NCBI GenBank assembly: GCA_013694495.1
Contig: JACDCH010000408.1
Coordinates: 1-6,942, forward strand
Direction: 5' to 3'
Origin: Acidimicrobiia bacterium
GTDB lineage: Bacteria > Actinomycetota > Acidimicrobiia > Acidimicrobiales > JACDCH01
Length of the DNA: 6,942 bases
Position 1 is the first letter of the stretch. Every line of letters starts with the position of its first letter. A program made the position numbers and the translations under genes. Below are positions 1 to 6,059 of the stretch, piece after piece. The notes under the pieces were generated by a model, which saw only the letters and a list, made by a program, of their open reading frames with translations, was not told the DNA's origin and made no database searches.

Positions 1-1434
1 GCGCCCACGGCCGGGCCCGGCCAGCCCGCCGCCCCGGGCGCCACCGCCGCGCCCACCGGCGGTGTCGGCGGCTGCCCCGATCGCGCCGTCCAGGTGCCGG
101 GCGATCCCTACTCGCCGCCCTGCATCGCCTTCGCGGGCGACAACGGCGGGGCCACGCACCGGGGCGTGACCGCCGAGGAGATCGTCGTGTCGGTGCGCGA
201 GCTCGAGGGCCCGTCGGCGGCCGAGATCTTCTCCGACATCTCGGGGCAGAACGTGAGCGACTCGCCCCAGGCCTACCGCAACACCGTCGAGGCCTACGCC
301 CAGTACTTCTCCGACCACTTCCAGCTCTACGGCCGGCGCATCCGCGTGCAGTTCTTCGACGGGCAGGGCGTCGGCGCCTCGGAGCTCCTCGGCGGCGGGC
401 GCGAACAGGCCCTGGCCGACGCCATCCAGGCGTCGCAGGAGATCGGCGCCTTCGCCGACCTCACCGGCATCACCATCCCCTACGCCGACGCCCTGGCCCG
501 CCAGGGTGTCGTGAACTTCGGCTCGCCCTACCCGTCGCGCAACTGGTTCGTGGAGCGCCGCCCGTTCTCGTGGAGCCTGTTCCCGGACGGCACGAACGTC
601 ACCGAGGCCTCGGTCTCGTGGATCGTGTCGCGGCTGCGGGGCCAGGACACGGTGCAGTACGCCGGTGCGGCCTACGTGGGCCAGCCCCGCCGGTACGCCG
701 TCGTCGCCCCCGAGAACCCCGAGTACCAGGAGTCGGTGAACCGCTACCTCGAGCTCGTCGGCGAGGCCGGGTTCCAGATCGAGCTGAACCTGAAGTACAA
801 GCTCGACATCGCCACGATGGTCACCCAGGCGTCGGGGATCATCGCCCAGCTCAAGGACGCCGGCATCACGAGCGTGATCTGCGCCTGCGACCCCGTGATG
901 CTCGCCCTGGGGATGACGCCGAAGGCGAACGAGCAGGGCTACGAGCCCGAGTGGATCACCTCCGGGCTGGCCTTCGTCGACCAGGACATCGTGGGCCAGC
1001 TCATCGACGAGAACCAGTGGCAGCGGGCGTTCGGCATCGCCTACAACGCCGAGCCCGAGCCCCTCACCGGCTCGTTCCCGTACTTCGCCTACAAGTCGGT
1101 TCGCCCCCGCGACGAACCGGCGTTCGGCTACCAGGAGATCTACTACCAGTTCTACCTCTTGGTCATCGGGCTCCAGATGGCGGGCCCCGCCCTCACGCCG
1201 GACGCCTTCGAGCAGGGGATGTTCAACTACCCGGGCGGCACCGGACCCCGGGGGACGTGGGGCTTCGGCGAGGGTGACTACACGCCCACCGACGACTTCC
1301 GCGAGATCTGGTGGGACCCGCAGCGCATCTCGCCGCAGAACAACCAGGCCGGGGCGTGGGTGCAGCTCGACGGCGGCCGGCGCTACTTCCCCGGCCAGGT
1401 GCCCGTCGGCCCGGCCCCGTACTTCCAGCGATGA
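1..1434 (+). CDS. Branched-chain amino acid-type ABC transporter substrate-binding protein (5' truncated by window edge)
   Basis: The reading frame is open from base 1 to the TGA at 1432-1434 (477 visible residues); the true start and any signal peptide or lipobox lie upstream. Visible residues 1-24 form a Pro/Ala/Gly/Thr-rich linker, as often tethers actinobacterial lipoproteins to the membrane. A Cys pair follows (residues 25 and 41) and then the conserved entry DNGGATHRGVTAEEIVVSV, typical of Leu/Ile/Val-type periplasmic binding proteins (Peripla_BP_6-like). Further family-like stretches are YFSDHFQLYGRRIRVQFFDG and the hinge-region segment around visible residues 225-300. By family, it would capture a small ligand outside the membrane and deliver it to the permease. 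Position supports this: it overlaps by 4 bases the operon encoding the small membrane protein, the LivHM permease and the LivFG ATPase. The ligand cannot be deduced; amino acids, amides or urea are possible. A GTG at 94 could be taken as a start, but the frame continues upstream with coding character, so it is rejected. Confidence 0.9.
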   Translation, partial: APTAGPGQPAAPGATAAPTGGVGGCPDRAVQVPGDPYSPPCIAFAGDNGGATHRGVTAEEIVVSVRELEGPSAAEIFSDISGQNVSDSPQAYRNTVEAYAQYFSDHFQLYGRRIRVQFFDGQGVGASELLGGGREQALADAIQASQEIGAFADLTGITIPYADALARQGVVNFGSPYPSRNWFVERRPFSWSLFPDGTNVTEASVSWIVSRLRGQDTVQYAGAAYVGQPRRYAVVAPENPEYQESVNRYLELVGEAGFQIELNLKYKLDIATMVTQASGIIAQLKDAGITSVICACDPVMLALGMTPKANEQGYEPEWITSGLAFVDQDIVGQLIDENQWQRAFGIAYNAEPEPLTGSFPYFAYKSVRPRDEPAFGYQEIYYQFYLLVIGLQMAGPALTPDAFEQGMFNYPGGTGPRGTWGFGEGDYTPTDDFREIWWDPQRISPQNNQAGAWVQLDGGRRYFPGQVPVGPAPYFQR

Positions 1435-1685
1435 CCGACGAGCCGGAGCCGCAGGCGTCGTCAGGCGACAGCCCGCTCGCCGCCGTCCGGGCCGAGCCGG
1501 TGAACCCGCACGCCTTCGGCGGTTACGGGCCGCTGCTCGCGCTCGCCGTGCTCGTGCTGCTGTCGGTGCTGCTGGCGCCGAGCATCGCCCCCGAGCGCGT
1601 GGTGCTCGTCCCCAGCGCCGAGCCGGCCGCCACCGCCACGACGACGGCCTCGACCGCGACGACGGTGACGACGGTGGCGCCGTGA
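1431..1685 (+). CDS. Small single-span membrane protein of unknown function inside the Liv operon
   Basis: This 84-residue protein is not recognised. The ATG at 1431 overlaps the TGA of the binding-protein gene (ATGA), and its own TGA at 1683-1685 overlaps the GTG of the permease gene (GTGA). That double coupling is the main reason to believe it is a real gene. Residues 1-30 are hydrophilic (acidic start, MTDEPEPQ), residues about 32-51 are a strongly hydrophobic Leu/Val/Ala segment fit for one membrane helix, and residues about 62-84 are Ala/Thr/Val-rich low complexity (ATATTTASTATTVTTV). There is no lipobox or catalytic motif. It could be an accessory subunit or assembly factor of the transporter, or a translational bridge between binding protein and permease; these roles are inferred from position only. 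No convincing Shine-Dalgarno motif precedes the start, which fits coupling by re-initiation. An in-frame extension upstream to 1311 would lie wholly inside the binding-protein gene and is unlikely. Confidence 0.7.
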   Translation: MTDEPEPQASSGDSPLAAVRAEPVNPHAFGGYGPLLALAVLVLLSVLLAPSIAPERVVLVPSAEPAATATTTASTATTVTTVAP

Positions 1686-3820
1686 CGCTGCCCTCCGTCG
1701 CCGACCGGCGGGTGCAGATCGCCGGCGCGGTGGTCGTCGCCTACTCGACGCTGTACTGGGTGCCCGGCTCGCCGCTGCCCGACAAGGTGCCGTGGGGCGT
1801 GCTCGCCCAAGGCGTGATCTTCGGGTCGTCGTACGCACTGCTGGCGATGGGCCTGATCCTCGTGTACCGCACGACCCGCATCGTCAACTTCGCCTACGGG
1901 GCGATGGGGGCGATGCCGGGCTCGATCACCGCCGCTCTGTTCACCGCCAAGCACTGGAACTACTGGCTCGCCATCGCGGTGGGTGTCGGCATCGGGATCG
2001 CGTCCGGCGCCGCCATCGAGGTGCTCGTGGTGCGCCGCTTCGAGCGCTCGTCGCGGCTCGTGCTCACCGTCGCCAGCATCGGGCTGGCCCAGATCCTCGG
2101 CGCCATCGGCCTCGGCGTCGGCGTGGCGCTCGGAACCGACGCGCTCATCGGCGACATCCGGACCCCCATCAGCGGCAGCTTCTTCGTCCGCCCGTATCCC
2201 GTGCGGGGCGACCACCTCCTGATGATCGGCGTGGTGCCGGTCGTGCTGGCCGGCCTGGCCTGGTACCTGCTGCGCACCGACGCCGGCGTGGCCGTGCGGG
2301 CGGCGGCAGAGAACCAGGACCGGGCCCTGCTGCTGGGCGTCCCCGTGCGCCGCCTGCAGACGGTGGTGTGGGCCGTCGCCGGCGGGCTGTCGACGATCAC
2401 GTTCATCTCGAAGGCGCCGTTCACCGGCGTCGTGCCCGAGGCGTTGGTGGGCGCCACGACGATCCTCCCCGGCCTCGCCGCCGCCGCGGTGGCGCGCTTC
2501 CAGTCGCTGCCCGTCGCGCTGTGGGCCGGCCTCGGCCTCGGTGTGGCCGAGTGGACCATCCGCTGGAACGTGAGCGCCGAGTCGATCTTCGACGTCACGT
2601 TCTTCGTCGTGATCCTGGCCGCACTCCTCCTGCGCAAGGTGCGCACGAGCCGGGCCGAGACGGGCGAGAACACGTGGGACAGCGCCGGCGTCCTCAAGCC
2701 GGTGCCGGAGGAGCTGCGGATGCTCCCCGAGGTGCGCTGGCCCCGCATCGCGTTCGCCGTGATCGGTGCCGCGCTGCTGCTCGTCATCCCGCTGAACGCC
2801 GCGCCCAGCACCGTGTCGACGATGAGCTTCGCCGTGGTGTGGGCCATCGTGGCCACGTCGCTGGTGGTGCTCACGGGCTGGGGCGGCAACGTCAGCCTCG
2901 GGCAGTTCGCCATCGTCGGCGTCGGGGCCATGGCCACCGGCAACCTGATGATGCGCTGGAACGTCGACTTCGTCGTCGCCGCGCTGTTCGCAGTGGCGGT
3001 CGGCGCGGCCGTGGCCCTGGTGATCGGCCTCCCCGCGCTGCGGATCCGTGGGCTCTACCTCGCCGTCACCACCCTCGCCTTCGCCGTCGCCCTCGACTCG
3101 TACTTCCTGAACCCCGTCAACTTCGCCAGCTTCGTGCCGCAGTCGCTCGTGCGGCCCGTGCTGTGGAAGCGGTTCGCCCTCGAGAGCCAGTGGGCGACCT
3201 TCTACCTGTGCCTCGGCTGCCTCGTGCTCGTCGTCGGCTTGGTGCGCGGCATCCGCCGGTCCCGGCCGGGCCGGGTGATCATCGGCACCCGCGACAACGA
3301 CCGGGCCGCCGACGCTTTCGGCGTGCCCACCACCCGGATCAAGATCCAGACCTTTGCCCTGGCCGGGTGCATCGCCGGGCTGGCCGGCGCGCTCTACATG
3401 TTGGTGACGGCCCAGACCGGCATCGGGCCGGGCACGTTCCGCCCGACGATGTCGATCGAGGTGTTCTCGTACGCGGTCATCGGCGGGCTGGGCTCGGTCG
3501 CCGGGTCGATCTCCGGCATCGTGCTGTTCCGGGGCCTCGACTTCGTCCTCGCCAAGCAGGTGAGCGGGCCGGCGGGCGACGCCCTGCGCCTCAGCCTGTC
3601 CGGCGGGGGCCTGCTCGTGATCCTCTACTTCCTGCCCGGCGGGCTGTGGCAGCTCGTGCAGCGGGTGCGCGACCGGTACCTGCGCCTCGTCGCCCACCGG
3701 CGGGGCGTGCTCGTGCCGAGCCTGGTCGAGGACCGCAGGGTCGACGACCCCGCCGCGCCGGAGGAGGTCGACGACCGACCGGCCGACGAGACCGCCGTCA
3801 TCGGCGGGGCGCTGCGATGA
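1682..3820 (+). CDS. LivH-LivM fusion permease of a branched-chain amino acid-type ABC transporter
   Basis: This 712-residue protein joins both permease subunits of a HAAT-family importer. The N-terminal half (about 35-320) is LivH-like, with the hallmark VYRTTRIVNFAYGAMGAM (61-78) and a coupling-loop segment RAAAENQDRALLLGVPVRR (206-224). The C-terminal half (about 354-660) is LivM-like, with GWGGNVSLGQFAIVGVGA (399-416), PALRIRGLYLAVTTLAFA (451-468), a coupling loop around RDNDRAADAFGVPTTRIK (537-554) and AVIGGLGSVAGSISG (598-612). I count about 8 hydrophobic segments in each half. A 30-residue hydrophilic linker (about 320-352) joins them. The tail (about 677-712) is charged and acid-rich, probably cytoplasmic. 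The start is the GTG at 1682, overlapping the previous stop; the frame upstream of it is not protein-like. E. coli LivH and LivM are separate proteins of about 308 and 425 residues, so the length fits a full fusion. It would form the transmembrane path fed by the binding protein and driven by the LivFG ATPase encoded next. Confidence 0.93.
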   Translation: MTLPSVADRRVQIAGAVVVAYSTLYWVPGSPLPDKVPWGVLAQGVIFGSSYALLAMGLILVYRTTRIVNFAYGAMGAMPGSITAALFTAKHWNYWLAIAVGVGIGIASGAAIEVLVVRRFERSSRLVLTVASIGLAQILGAIGLGVGVALGTDALIGDIRTPISGSFFVRPYPVRGDHLLMIGVVPVVLAGLAWYLLRTDAGVAVRAAAENQDRALLLGVPVRRLQTVVWAVAGGLSTITFISKAPFTGVVPEALVGATTILPGLAAAAVARFQSLPVALWAGLGLGVAEWTIRWNVSAESIFDVTFFVVILAALLLRKVRTSRAETGENTWDSAGVLKPVPEELRMLPEVRWPRIAFAVIGAALLLVIPLNAAPSTVSTMSFAVVWAIVATSLVVLTGWGGNVSLGQFAIVGVGAMATGNLMMRWNVDFVVAALFAVAVGAAVALVIGLPALRIRGLYLAVTTLAFAVALDSYFLNPVNFASFVPQSLVRPVLWKRFALESQWATFYLCLGCLVLVVGLVRGIRRSRPGRVIIGTRDNDRAADAFGVPTTRIKIQTFALAGCIAGLAGALYMLVTAQTGIGPGTFRPTMSIEVFSYAVIGGLGSVAGSISGIVLFRGLDFVLAKQVSGPAGDALRLSLSGGGLLVILYFLPGGLWQLVQRVRDRYLRLVAHRRGVLVPSLVEDRRVDDPAAPEEVDDRPADETAVIGGALR

Positions 3821-5493
3821 CGGAGCCGGTTGTCGACGAGCCGCTGCTCGAGGTGCGGGGCGTCGACGCCTCCTACGGACCGGTGCAGATCCTTTTCGGC
3901 CTCGACCTCACGGTGGCCCGGGGCGAGATCGTCGCCCTGCTGGGCACGAACGGCGCCGGCAAGTCGACCCTGTTCAAGGTGCTCACCGGGCTGCTCGAGG
4001 CGCAGGCCGGCAGCGTGCGCTTCGCCGGCACCGACATCACGAACCGGCCGACGAACGAGATCGTCGAGCGGGGGATGGTGATGATGCCGGGCGGGCGCAG
4101 CGTGTTCCCGACGCTCACCGTGAAGGAGAACCTGCGGCTCGCCGGCTGGCTGAAGCGCAAGGACCGGGCCGCCGTGGCCGCCGACGAGGAGCGGGTGCTC
4201 GGCCTCTTCCCGCGGCTGCGTGAGCGCTACGGGCAGCTGGCCGGCGACCTGTCGGGCGGCGAGCAGCAGATGCTCGCCATCAGCCAGGCCCTCATGCCCG
4301 ACCCGACGCTGCTGCTCATCGACGAGCTGTCCCTCGGCCTCGCCCCCACCGTCGTCGGCCAGCTCATCGAGGTCGTCCGCCAGACCCACGAGACCGGGGT
4401 GACGGTGTTGGTCGTCGAGCAGTCGATCAACGTCGCCCTCCGGCTGGCCGAGCGGGCCGTGTTCATGGAGAAGGGCGAGTTCCGCTTCACCGGCTCCACC
4501 CGCGAGCTGGTCGACCGGCCCGAGCTCCTGCGCTCGGTCTTCATCGCCGGCGCCCAGGCCGGCGGGCCCGCCCCCACGGCGGCGACGAACGGCGGGGCGA
4601 AGGGGAAGGGCAAGCGATTGGCGACGGCGTCGAACGGCGCGTCGTCGAACGGCAGCGCGGCGGTGCTGCGCTCGGCGCCGGCCGCCGACGCCCCCGTGCT
4701 GCTCGAGTGCCGCGACGTGCGCAAGCGCTTCGGCGGGATCACGGCGGTGGCGGGGGTGGACCTCGTGCTCCACGAGGGCGAGATCCTCGGCCTCATCGGC
4801 CAGAACGGGGCGGGCAAGACCACGCTGTTCGACTGCATCTCCGGGTTCCTCCCCATCGACGGCGGCCGGATCCTCCTGCGCGACGTCGACATCGCCGACC
4901 TCGCCCCCCACGAGCGGGCCCAGGCCGGGCTCGGGCGGTCGTTCCAGGAGGCGCGGCTGTTCCCGTCGCTCACGACGGCGGAGACGCTGGCCATCGCCCG
5001 GGAGCGCCACCTCCTGTCGCGCGGGTTCGTGGCGGCCGCCTTCGGCCAGCCCCTGTCGAGGTCGTCGGAGGCCGACGTCGGCCACAAGGTCGATCTCCTG
5101 ATCGAGCTCATGGGGCTCGGCGCGTTCCGGGCCAAGCTCACCGGCGAGCTGTCGACCGGCACCCGCCGGATCGTCGAGCTGGCCTGCCTCCTGGCCGCCG
5201 ACCCCGCCGTGATCGCCCTCGACGAGCCGAGCGGTGGCGTGGCCCAGCGCGAGACCGAGGCGCTCGGGCCGCTGCTGCAGCGCGTGCAGGCGTACACCGG
5301 CACGTCGATCGTCGTGATCGAGCACGACATGCCGCTGCTGACGGGGATCTGCGACCGGATGGTGGCCCTCGAGCTCGGCGCGGTGATCGCCGAGGGCACG
5401 CCGGCCGAGGTCCTCGACCACCCGCGCGTGATCGCCTCGTACCTCGGCACCGACGAGGCGGCCATCCAGCGCAGCGGGGCCGCGATCTCCTGA
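3817..5493 (+). CDS. LivF-LivG fusion ATPase of a branched-chain amino acid-type ABC transporter
   Basis: This 558-residue protein carries two complete ABC ATPase domains. Domain 1 (about 8-245) is LivF-like: Walker A GTNGAGKST (43-51), signature LSGGEQQ (145-151), Walker B LLLIDE (165-170), and Gln202 in VVEQS where most ABC proteins have the switch His, as is usual in LivF. Domain 2 (about 293-545) is LivG-like: Walker A GQNGAGKTT (328-336), Q-loop SFQE with Gln377, a variant signature LSTGTRR (445-451), Walker B VIALDE (465-470) and switch His503 (IEHDM). A Gly/Ala/Asn/Ser/Lys-rich linker (about 246-292) with three (S/T)NG units joins them. The order F then G is the reverse of the E. coli gene order. 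It would energise import through the LivHM permease on the cytoplasmic face. The ATG at 3817 overlaps the permease stop (ATGA); translation upstream in this frame is a shadow of the permease gene. Confidence 0.94.
   Translation: MTEPVVDEPLLEVRGVDASYGPVQILFGLDLTVARGEIVALLGTNGAGKSTLFKVLTGLLEAQAGSVRFAGTDITNRPTNEIVERGMVMMPGGRSVFPTLTVKENLRLAGWLKRKDRAAVAADEERVLGLFPRLRERYGQLAGDLSGGEQQMLAISQALMPDPTLLLIDELSLGLAPTVVGQLIEVVRQTHETGVTVLVVEQSINVALRLAERAVFMEKGEFRFTGSTRELVDRPELLRSVFIAGAQAGGPAPTAATNGGAKGKGKRLATASNGASSNGSAAVLRSAPAADAPVLLECRDVRKRFGGITAVAGVDLVLHEGEILGLIGQNGAGKTTLFDCISGFLPIDGGRILLRDVDIADLAPHERAQAGLGRSFQEARLFPSLTTAETLAIARERHLLSRGFVAAAFGQPLSRSSEADVGHKVDLLIELMGLGAFRAKLTGELSTGTRRIVELACLLAADPAVIALDEPSGGVAQRETEALGPLLQRVQAYTGTSIVVIEHDMPLLTGICDRMVALELGAVIAEGTPAEVLDHPRVIASYLGTDEAAIQRSGAAIS
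4583..4657 (+). repeat. Short in-frame repeats encoding (S/T)NG units in the ATPase inter-domain linker
   Basis: The 8-mer CGAACGGC occurs at 4586-4593, 4631-4638 and 4646-4653, with the last two inside an 11-base repeat CGTCGAACGGC (4628-4638 and 4643-4653). Offsets of 45 and 15 bases keep the reading frame. The encoded residues are Thr-Asn-Gly, Ser-Asn-Gly and Ser-Asn-Gly within a Lys/Gly/Ala/Ser-rich flexible linker between the LivF and LivG domains. This probably reflects linker expansion by short duplication rather than a DNA element. Confidence 0.55.
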
Positions 5494-5678
5494 GCTCCTT
5501 GCCGTCACTCGCTTCGCTCCGTTCCGGCGAGTCGTGTAGCCCTCGCTCCGCTCGGTCGTTGCGGTCCTCGGCCGACTTCGTCGCCCTGCGGCCGATTCCT
5601 GGGGGCTCCGCCGCCAGCCCCAGCGGCTGAGGGCTGTGTCGGGAGCACGGGGCGGGCGGGCGGCGCGATGATCCGACC
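5494..5678. other. Intergenic region between the Liv operon and the ACT-pyrE unit, with short repeats
   Basis: These 185 bases separate the ATPase stop from the next start and hold no credible gene. The near-identical unit TCGCTCCG(T/C)TC occurs at 5514-5524 and 5543-5553. CGGCCGA is repeated at 5569-5575 and 5589-5595, the first copy inside the palindrome TCGGCCGA (5568-5575). ACTCGC (5507-5512) pairs with GCGAGT (5527-5532) across 14 bases. The pattern of alternating short CGCTTCG/CGCTCCG units resembles dispersed intergenic repeats of high-GC genomes, but that is an impression. A promoter for the downstream pair should lie here; I see no convincing -35/-10 pair. Confidence 0.5.
5600..5623 (+). 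terminator. Candidate hairpin, possible terminator of the Liv operon
   Basis: GGGGCT (5602-5607) pairs with AGCCCC (5616-5621) around an 8-base loop; with one bulged G the stem extends by two more pairs (CT at 5599-5600 with AG at 5622-5623). It lies about 110 bases after the ATPase stop and is not followed by a T-run, so intrinsic termination is uncertain. It could also act as a leader structure upstream of the ACT gene. Confidence 0.3.
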
Positions 5679-6059
5679 ATGCCGACCGACCTGGTGATCC
5701 ATGTCGACAACGAGCCCGGCGCGCTGGCGCGGGTGACCGCCGCCATCAGCGACGCCGGCGTGAACCTGGCCGCCGCCACGTGCACCGGACCGGGGGCCAC
5801 GGCCGACCTCCACATCCTCGTGAAGCACGGCGAGGCCGCCCGCCACGCGCTGGCCATCTCGGGGCTGGCGGTGGGCGAGGAGCGGGAGGTCGTCGTCGTC
5901 GAGGCCGACGACCGGCCCGGCGCCCTCGCGGACCTGGCCCGCAAGGTGGCGACGGCGGGCGTCAACCTCGACCTCGTCTACGTCGCCACCGGCACCCGCG
6001 TCGTGTTCGGTTCGCCGGACCTGCCCGCCCTCAAGGCCGCCCTCGGCATCGAGGCGTGA
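5679..6059 (+). CDS. Tandem ACT-domain protein (ACT-ACT), probable amino-acid-binding regulator
   Basis: This 126-residue protein is two ACT domains and little else. ACT1 spans about 4-66, with the ligand-loop motif DNEPGALARVTAAISDAGVN (10-29). ACT2 spans about 69-126, with the matching motif DDRPGALADLARKVATAGVN (77-96). The similarity of the two motifs shows an internal duplication. ACT domains typically bind amino acids at subunit interfaces and control enzymes or transcription allosterically; there is no catalytic or DNA-binding domain here, so a role as a free-standing sensor is an inference. The stop overlaps the start of the pyrE-like gene by 4 bases (GTGA), indicating co-translation. 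The ATG at 5679 begins right at the first beta-strand; a nearby ATG at 5668 is out of frame. Only weak G-rich sequence (5651-5662) precedes it as a possible ribosome binding site. Confidence 0.88.
   Translation: MPTDLVIHVDNEPGALARVTAAISDAGVNLAAATCTGPGATADLHILVKHGEAARHALAISGLAVGEEREVVVVEADDRPGALADLARKVATAGVNLDLVYVATGTRVVFGSPDLPALKAALGIEA

Noticed and set aside
1523..3697. Very long minus-strand open frame (724 codons) opposite the permease gene
   Set aside because: Its sequence is His/Arg/Asp/Glu/Gly-rich with no recognisable motif, as expected for the antisense of GC-rich coding DNA; the plus strand encodes an unmistakable LivHM permease.
1792..3816. In-frame 5' extension of the ATPase gene through the permease gene
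   Set aside because: The extension is an Arg/Pro/Gly-rich shadow; LivF-like sequence begins right after the ATG at 3817, which overlaps the permease stop.
3625..5508. Long minus-strand open frames opposite the ATPase gene (627 and 412 codons)
   Set aside because: Low-complexity antisense composition with no motif; both ABC domains on the plus strand are complete.
4707..5630. Plus-strand open frame overlapping the LivG half and running into the intergenic region
   Set aside because: Arg-rich shadow; its Ser/Arg-rich end simply translates the intergenic repeats.
5550..5678. Promoter for the ACT-pyrE unit
   Set aside because: A promoter is expected, but no -35/-10 pair with reasonable spacing could be supported by eye in this GC-rich stretch.
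5138..5965. Minus-strand open frames across the intergenic gap and ACT gene
   Set aside because: They span two plus-strand genes with strong family motifs and have no recognisable protein pattern.
5780..6055. In-frame 5' extension of pyrE across the ACT gene
   Set aside because: It is an Arg/Pro/Gly-rich shadow; OPRT homology starts just after the GTG at 6056.
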